The notes below the pieces were generated by a model. It was not told the DNA's origin. It saw only the letters and a list, made by a program, of their open reading frames with translations, and did no database searches. Both the position numbers and the translations under genes were made by a program. This document shows, in pieces, positions 59,169-64,000 of a stretch of DNA of 64,000 bases (the first letter of the stretch is position 1; each line of letters opens with the position of its first letter). The stretch comes from Siniperca chuatsi. Its lineage: Eukaryota; Chordata; Actinopteri; Centrarchiformes; Sinipercidae. The DNA is taken from the NCBI RefSeq assembly GCF_020085105.1, contig NC_058063.1:14997762-15061761 (forward strand), written 5' to 3'.

Positions 59169-62120
59169 TCCGGGAAGGGAGATGGTGGAATGGGTGACAA
59201 GGAGGGCAAAAACCGAAGTATGGAAAGGCTCTTTCTTTTGTAAACCTGCTCTGGATATATCTGTTTTCCGACTGGGATGCATTCATAACACACCAGAGCT
59301 GCACTACAGCAGCCTGAGTGCCCTAACAGTTTTCTCAGGTGCCACTCTGGTGTGATTTTTAGTGTAAAATGAAACTCTATGAAACCTAATCCTGTGTATG
59401 CAAAATTTAATTAAGGTATCCGTACTTGATGTGACAAGGCATTACTGCCCAAAGATGAAAGGAGGGCAGCGTTGAACAGAGAAAATGAGAGAATTTAAAT
59501 TGGACAATACGTGCACAAATGCAGATACTTGCACAAAGACCGCAATGCATTGCAGTTCAGAGTGGCTGCCAAGTGCTGTCCAAGCCTTGTTTGTGTTATT
59601 ACTGATCCATTTTTAAACCCATTTCCACAGTTTTTTGTGGATTGATAATTCAATTTAAATTGCATTATGTACTGTATGTGTCTGTTGTTTGAAGTATGTA
59701 TAATCAAAGTGAAAGCTCTTTCAGCTCTTTGAAATTGTTCAGGCAGAAATATTAGGGGTGCAACTGTGTTTTTACCTATCGAGAAGACATCACCGTATAA
59801 ACATCAGCAGCAGTCAAGCCATCTCCGAGGATTATACTGAGGATGTCCCACCCGACACCAAAAGAAGCCACACAGACGGACAGCAACATGTTCTCACCGT
59901 CACATTAACAAGTTTCACCTCAACAGTCTAATCAGTCAAGTGGCAAGTAAAATGAATCAGGTCCACTGAGTCTTCAAGAGGCTGATGTTACCCTGTCCAG
60001 AATGTTACCATGGAAACACTGTTTAGCAGGTGTCATTGAATGTTGCCATGGAACCACTGGTCAGCAGGTGTCACTGGTTGTTACCATGGAAACATGGCTC
60101 TTAATTCTGAGGTGTTTATTTTTGTGAAACTGTCCATCTTGAATTAAACTAATCTAAGAGCAAAATTAAGACTGGCCTAACACCAGTCGAAAATATCTTT
60201 GTGAAACCGGCTCCAGGTGTCACTTCAGGATTCCAGGGGGACAACTCGAAGACTAAATCATCCATTGTGCTTATTTAGCTCGACCTGAGTAATTTATCAG
60301 GATTTGGATGTTACAGATCAGTGAAACAGGTTGTTTGACCTACCAGTGTCTGTAAACGATAATTAACACTTTGCAACCCTAGATAAATGCACATTAAAAA
60401 CTCTAAAATGTATCCCTAAATCCATAACTCTAAAAGTGTGTTAAAAAGATGTTTGTGTTGAGAAATGTGTGTGAAAGCATAGCTTCTTTGACATCACTTA
60501 TGTCAGTATTCACAGTGAACACATGACATAGACTGTACCATACGTACCAGTTCTTCTGTTACTTCTGTTTGCTTTGGATGCATTTATAACACTTTCCAGG
60601 CCTTTATATTAAACTAAAACATTTTCTACTGACTCATGGAATATCATCACATTTTTTTTAAAGTGTCATTATGTATCTAGGTCAAAGGGTATTTTTTTAT
60701 CCTAAAATTTAAAGAAATATTACAAAATGTGTATTTTTTTGTAATTTTTCTGACTTTGTTTGATATTAAATTATTTTTCCAGTCTTAAGACTTGTCGTTG
60801 ATGTCATCATTGTTCACTTATTTTGGGATTGATCTATAGAGGGTGCTACAGCTCCTCCTGGGACTCTGCAAAATTAACTCAGGTTTTGTTCTGCATGAAA
60901 GGTCATACAGGTGTGCACATTTTTACACTACTATACCTACGTGGGCATAATTGACAAATTTGCAGCTAAACTACATGACTATATGTAAAATATCTATTTG
61001 ATATAGAACTGATGAACCTTCTTGTGCACATTCAGATGTCAAGGCTGAAGGAAGTGGCGACGAGGCAGAGAGAGGATGGTTCCTCATGTTATTTTACAGT
61101 CAAATGCACAGCAAATAACTGTGATATAGCAAATAAATACAAAAACAACATTTTACACGTTTTGTAGGAACTATTTTCTTTCTACCCATAGTTCCTATAT
61201 GAAACTACTCACAACAAATCAGTAGATTATCTTGAGTATCCAGGTCATGATTTCTGGAAAGAGCCATTGCTGTTACAACCACATTAGGCCATATCGTATC
61301 CCTGCTGTTTTAAATACGTATCTTAATGCAGTCATACTTTTTATAAAAAATGTCATTCTGACTCCACATTAGATTTGTAACCATCCCCTGAAACAACTGG
61401 AATGACAGTTAAGACAATGGCGAAAATAGGATTTATATGAAACGTCATGGGTTCACTGTGTGTAGCTTTATCACAATCTAACTTTTCATAATTATACAGC
61501 TCATATAGGCACCAATTTGTACCATTACACTTTAAACCCTTACTACTTCTTCCTTTGTTTTGTAGTCATAATACAACAAGGGAACTCTTGAGCCTACAAG
61601 CTTATTTCCCCGTACATATATAAAAATTTGGAACAATATCTCTCACCACATTAAATTCACTTCCTCTTTTCCAATGTAATTGTTAACAGTTATAATCTCT
61701 ATTTCAGTCTTCTGTTTCTGTGAGTCATTTAGCTGTATTTTGTTACTTGATTATCTCAACAATGTCTTTATTCATTCTGTTAATGTTGTATTTACTGTTC
61801 CTTGTTTGTTGTGCCATGTTTTCTCATTATGCTATTTTAGTATAATTTATTATCATTATGTGTGGAGCAGGAAACCAGCTGTTAAATGTTTTTTAGCTGA
61901 GTCAGGCCCACAACAAATAATGTTCATGACTTTGCTGTATTTCCTTTTGATACAATACAAAATGTACTATTTGTTTGAATTAATTATTTCTCTTTCACAT
62001 TTAAAATGATAATTTAGCCTTAGAACATGTGACTGAGGAAAAAACAAGCCATCAAAATCACGGTTTATACAATACTAAAAGTTTACATGCAAAGTTTTTA
62101 AAGGCAGTGTTTGCTCCAGA
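59169..62120. other. Intergenic between Ubl C and the metallopeptidase gene
   Basis: Begins with the presumed 3' UTR of Ubl C. Contains the short palindromic repeat cluster at 60.0-60.1 kb. The rest is AT-rich with short open frames lacking domain or splice support. Confidence 0.45.
60004..60093. repeat. Three X-box-like palindromes in a 38-bp minisatellite
   Basis: GTTACCATGGAAAC at 60004-60017 and 60080-60093, with GTTGCCATGGAACC at 60042-60055, spaced 38 bp apart with conserved AGCAGGTGTCA spacers. The motif resembles RFX X-boxes (GTTGCCATGGCAAC) but could simply be a dispersed repeat. Confidence 0.6.
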
Positions 62121-63946
62121 TCACTGAATGTCTGGGGCAGTGTGGATCCTGACCCTGTCGGGGCAACATTTCCTGTAAGACACCACAACTGCAGCCAGGA
62201 GACACACAGCAGCAGTGATGCCGAGCGCTGCGGCTACAGCGAGCTCTGTAGGAGGTCTGAGGAGCGACCAGGTCCCGTTCTGGGCTGAAGTTAAAGTCTC
62301 ATAGGGATCACTGACCAAGAAGCAAAAAAGTAACGTTAGTAGGAGTCACAGGTTACTATAAAGCAAGAGGATGCTTGTTTAAAGTCATACTCGCCTTGTG
62401 GTAGAAGCAGGAAACGTAGTGACATCGTCTGAGGGAGGAGTAATGTCAGCGTACAGACAAAACCTCCTGTCAGGGCAGGAAACTAAGCCCTGGTATCCCT
62501 TTATCTGAGGGTTACAAACAGGAAAGGCAGAAGAGATCATTTGATTACATTTCAAATGAGAACAGGGATCTGTTTGGTGCTGCATGTAGCATTTTTAAAC
62601 ATCAGTATATCATTGTCACATCAGTTGTGATATATTAGTAAAATCCCTGTAAACAAATTCTGAATAGTGGAAAAAGAAATATATTTACTTGCAGCACCCT
62701 GGTTTCCTTAATGTTGCACACTGTAACAAGCACTTAACAACTACACACCTACACCTTGTCCCCGATTAGATATTACATATTTATTCATATATTTACATTG
62801 CACTATATCACAATATAATATTACTGTATTCATACTATATTGTTATTATTCTGATTTTATGAGCTTTATTCAGTTCACATGACCTTGACATCAATAAGAA
62901 AAGCCAGGCTGGGCCCCTTGCCTTAGGGTTGGTTATTAAGTATGCTTTAGAATATCTCAGACGCAGTGGTTACCCCCACTGATTTACAGCATACTGTAGT
63001 TAATATGTTGTTTTGTCATGTTACCTGAATGGTGCCCCCTGCTGGACAGTCCACCCATTCAGAGCCAAACACCTGGATTTGGTACCTGTTCGGTCCAGTG
63101 CACCTGTGTTTGTAACAACGTCCCTCCACAGAGCTGCTGAACAAAAGAAACTGACTCTGGAGAGAGGTGGAGAAAGAAGAAATTCATGTTAAACAAAGGA
63201 AACAGTTGGTGACAAGCCCTCACATACATGCTCACACACCTGTCTGGTCAGGCTGGAGAAGAAGCAACGGCTGTCAAGGCCAAAGATCTCCCCGCTCCAG
63301 TCCTCTTCAGCTGACTTCCTGCCATTTTCCTCTTTCCAACATTCACTCTGGAGGACAAGAGGAGGAAAAAGAGTGAAAATGAGGTGCTGAAATGGTAATA
63401 AAATGGTACAGATTGCAAGTCATCGCATGAAAAATAGGGCTGATCCCATATTCTTGCTTTACATAGGTGGAAATCTAGAAGTCCATAGCACAGATGTGAA
63501 GAATGTACATCATTTTGGCCATTTTGAAAATAAGCAAAAAAGTGACATCAGGCAATGCAAAATGAGTAAAGCACAATTTCCTTTATTCTACAATCTGAAA
63601 GATATTGTTTGATGATAAGATGATTTTTAAAAAAATCACACGAGAGGATAAAAAATCTTACTCCATTTTTTAGGGGTTTATACACTCGACATCCCTCCAG
63701 GTATTGATCAGTCTGGCACTCCCCCTTGTGTAGGTGAAGATAATGACACCCAAATCCACTGAGAAGAAGGAATAAAGCAAACATTATGGAAATGTAGTGT
63801 GAAAAGAAAAAAGTGTGTTAAATTCCACTTAAAAACATAAATTGTTGTGTATAAAACAAATATAGAATTATTCTACCTGCTGGTGCAGAAAAAGGATGAG
63901 GACTTGTCCTGACAGGTTGACAGGGAACCAAACATGGCTCCCTCAC
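62121..63946 (-). CDS. cirop: 3' part of a leishmanolysin-like membrane metallopeptidase (cirop-like)
   Basis: Last six exons, 63877-63946, 63662-63758, 63240-63347, 63025-63156, 62395-62504 and 62121-62310, join in frame; the gene continues past the window end. The protein has a Cys-rich C-terminal leishmanolysin region (CHYLHLHKGECQTDQ, CRVYKPLKNG, RCYKHRCTGPNRY, CPDRRFCLYADITPP), then one transmembrane helix (AALGITAAVCLLAAVVVSY) and a short cytoplasmic tail. A transmembrane end fits CIROP, the left-right-organiser metallopeptidase, better than LMLN. The zinc-binding HExxH lies outside the window. The exon ending at 62395 appears to use a GC donor (AAG then GCGAGT). Introns 62505-63024 and 63348-63661 hold nothing recognised. 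The family is clear; the orthologue name is less certain. Confidence 0.75.
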
Positions 63947-64000
63947 CTGTAAAAACACACATTCATCATTAAATTTAATATTTTTTTCTCCTGCAAACAA

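Overview
This window is vertebrate nuclear DNA, most likely from a ray-finned (teleost, probably percomorph) fish. It is AT-rich, its genes are split into short exons with GT-AG introns, and it is littered with teleost-style DNA transposon remnants, SINE/LINE scraps and microsatellites. The gene content also fits fish: a two-domain secreted C-type lectin and the 3' end of a leishmanolysin-type membrane metallopeptidase (cirop-like). No rRNA, tRNA gene, CRISPR array or bacterial-type feature was seen.

Layout. 1-5.3 kb: transposon remnants, including a DDE transposase pseudogene and a 690-bp inverted-repeat element. 5.4-8.0 kb: an intact five-exon C-type lectin gene (minus). 8.0-12.7 kb: repeats. 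12.7-59.2 kb: a cluster built only from three gene types. (1) USP-type deubiquitinases: one intact gene at 12.7-18.1 kb (minus), a second at 46.3-50.4 kb (minus), and two wrecks at 23.4-24.9 and 55.6-56.2 kb. (2) RBR-type E3-ligase-like genes: three intact plus-strand genes at 20.4-22.0, 29.8-31.2 and 53.7-55.1 kb. (3) Small ubiquitin-like (Ubl) genes: two encoding the same protein on the minus strand at 28.9-29.6 and 52.9-53.5 kb, and a divergent plus-strand gene at 58.1-59.2 kb. 59.2-62.1 kb: intergenic. 62.1-64 kb: last six exons of the cirop-like gene (minus), which runs off the window.

The cluster genes are arranged head-to-head in pairs (USP/RBR, Ubl/RBR, Ubl/RBR, dead USP/Ubl). Their short shared promoters carry GAAANNGAAA-type interferon-response elements. 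All three Ubls end in a Gly-Gly that aligns with ubiquitin G75-G76, followed by a short extension (I or VGG). The USPs keep their Cys/His/Asp residues and the RBRs keep the Rcat cysteine. My inference is that the locus is a compact, interferon-regulated ubiquitin-like conjugation/deconjugation module, analogous to ISG15-HERC-USP18 but using an RBR-like E3. I do not recognise it as a described system.

The other striking structure is at 36.1-46.1 kb: eleven head-to-tail ~889-bp units. Each carries one ~561-nt exon (187 codons, phase 1 at both ends) downstream of the second USP, encoding an acidic Glu/Asp-rich segment. Two related exons lie upstream of the same catalytic domain. About 3.6 kb (Ubl plus RBR) is also duplicated almost identically between 27.6-31.2 and 51.6-55.2 kb.
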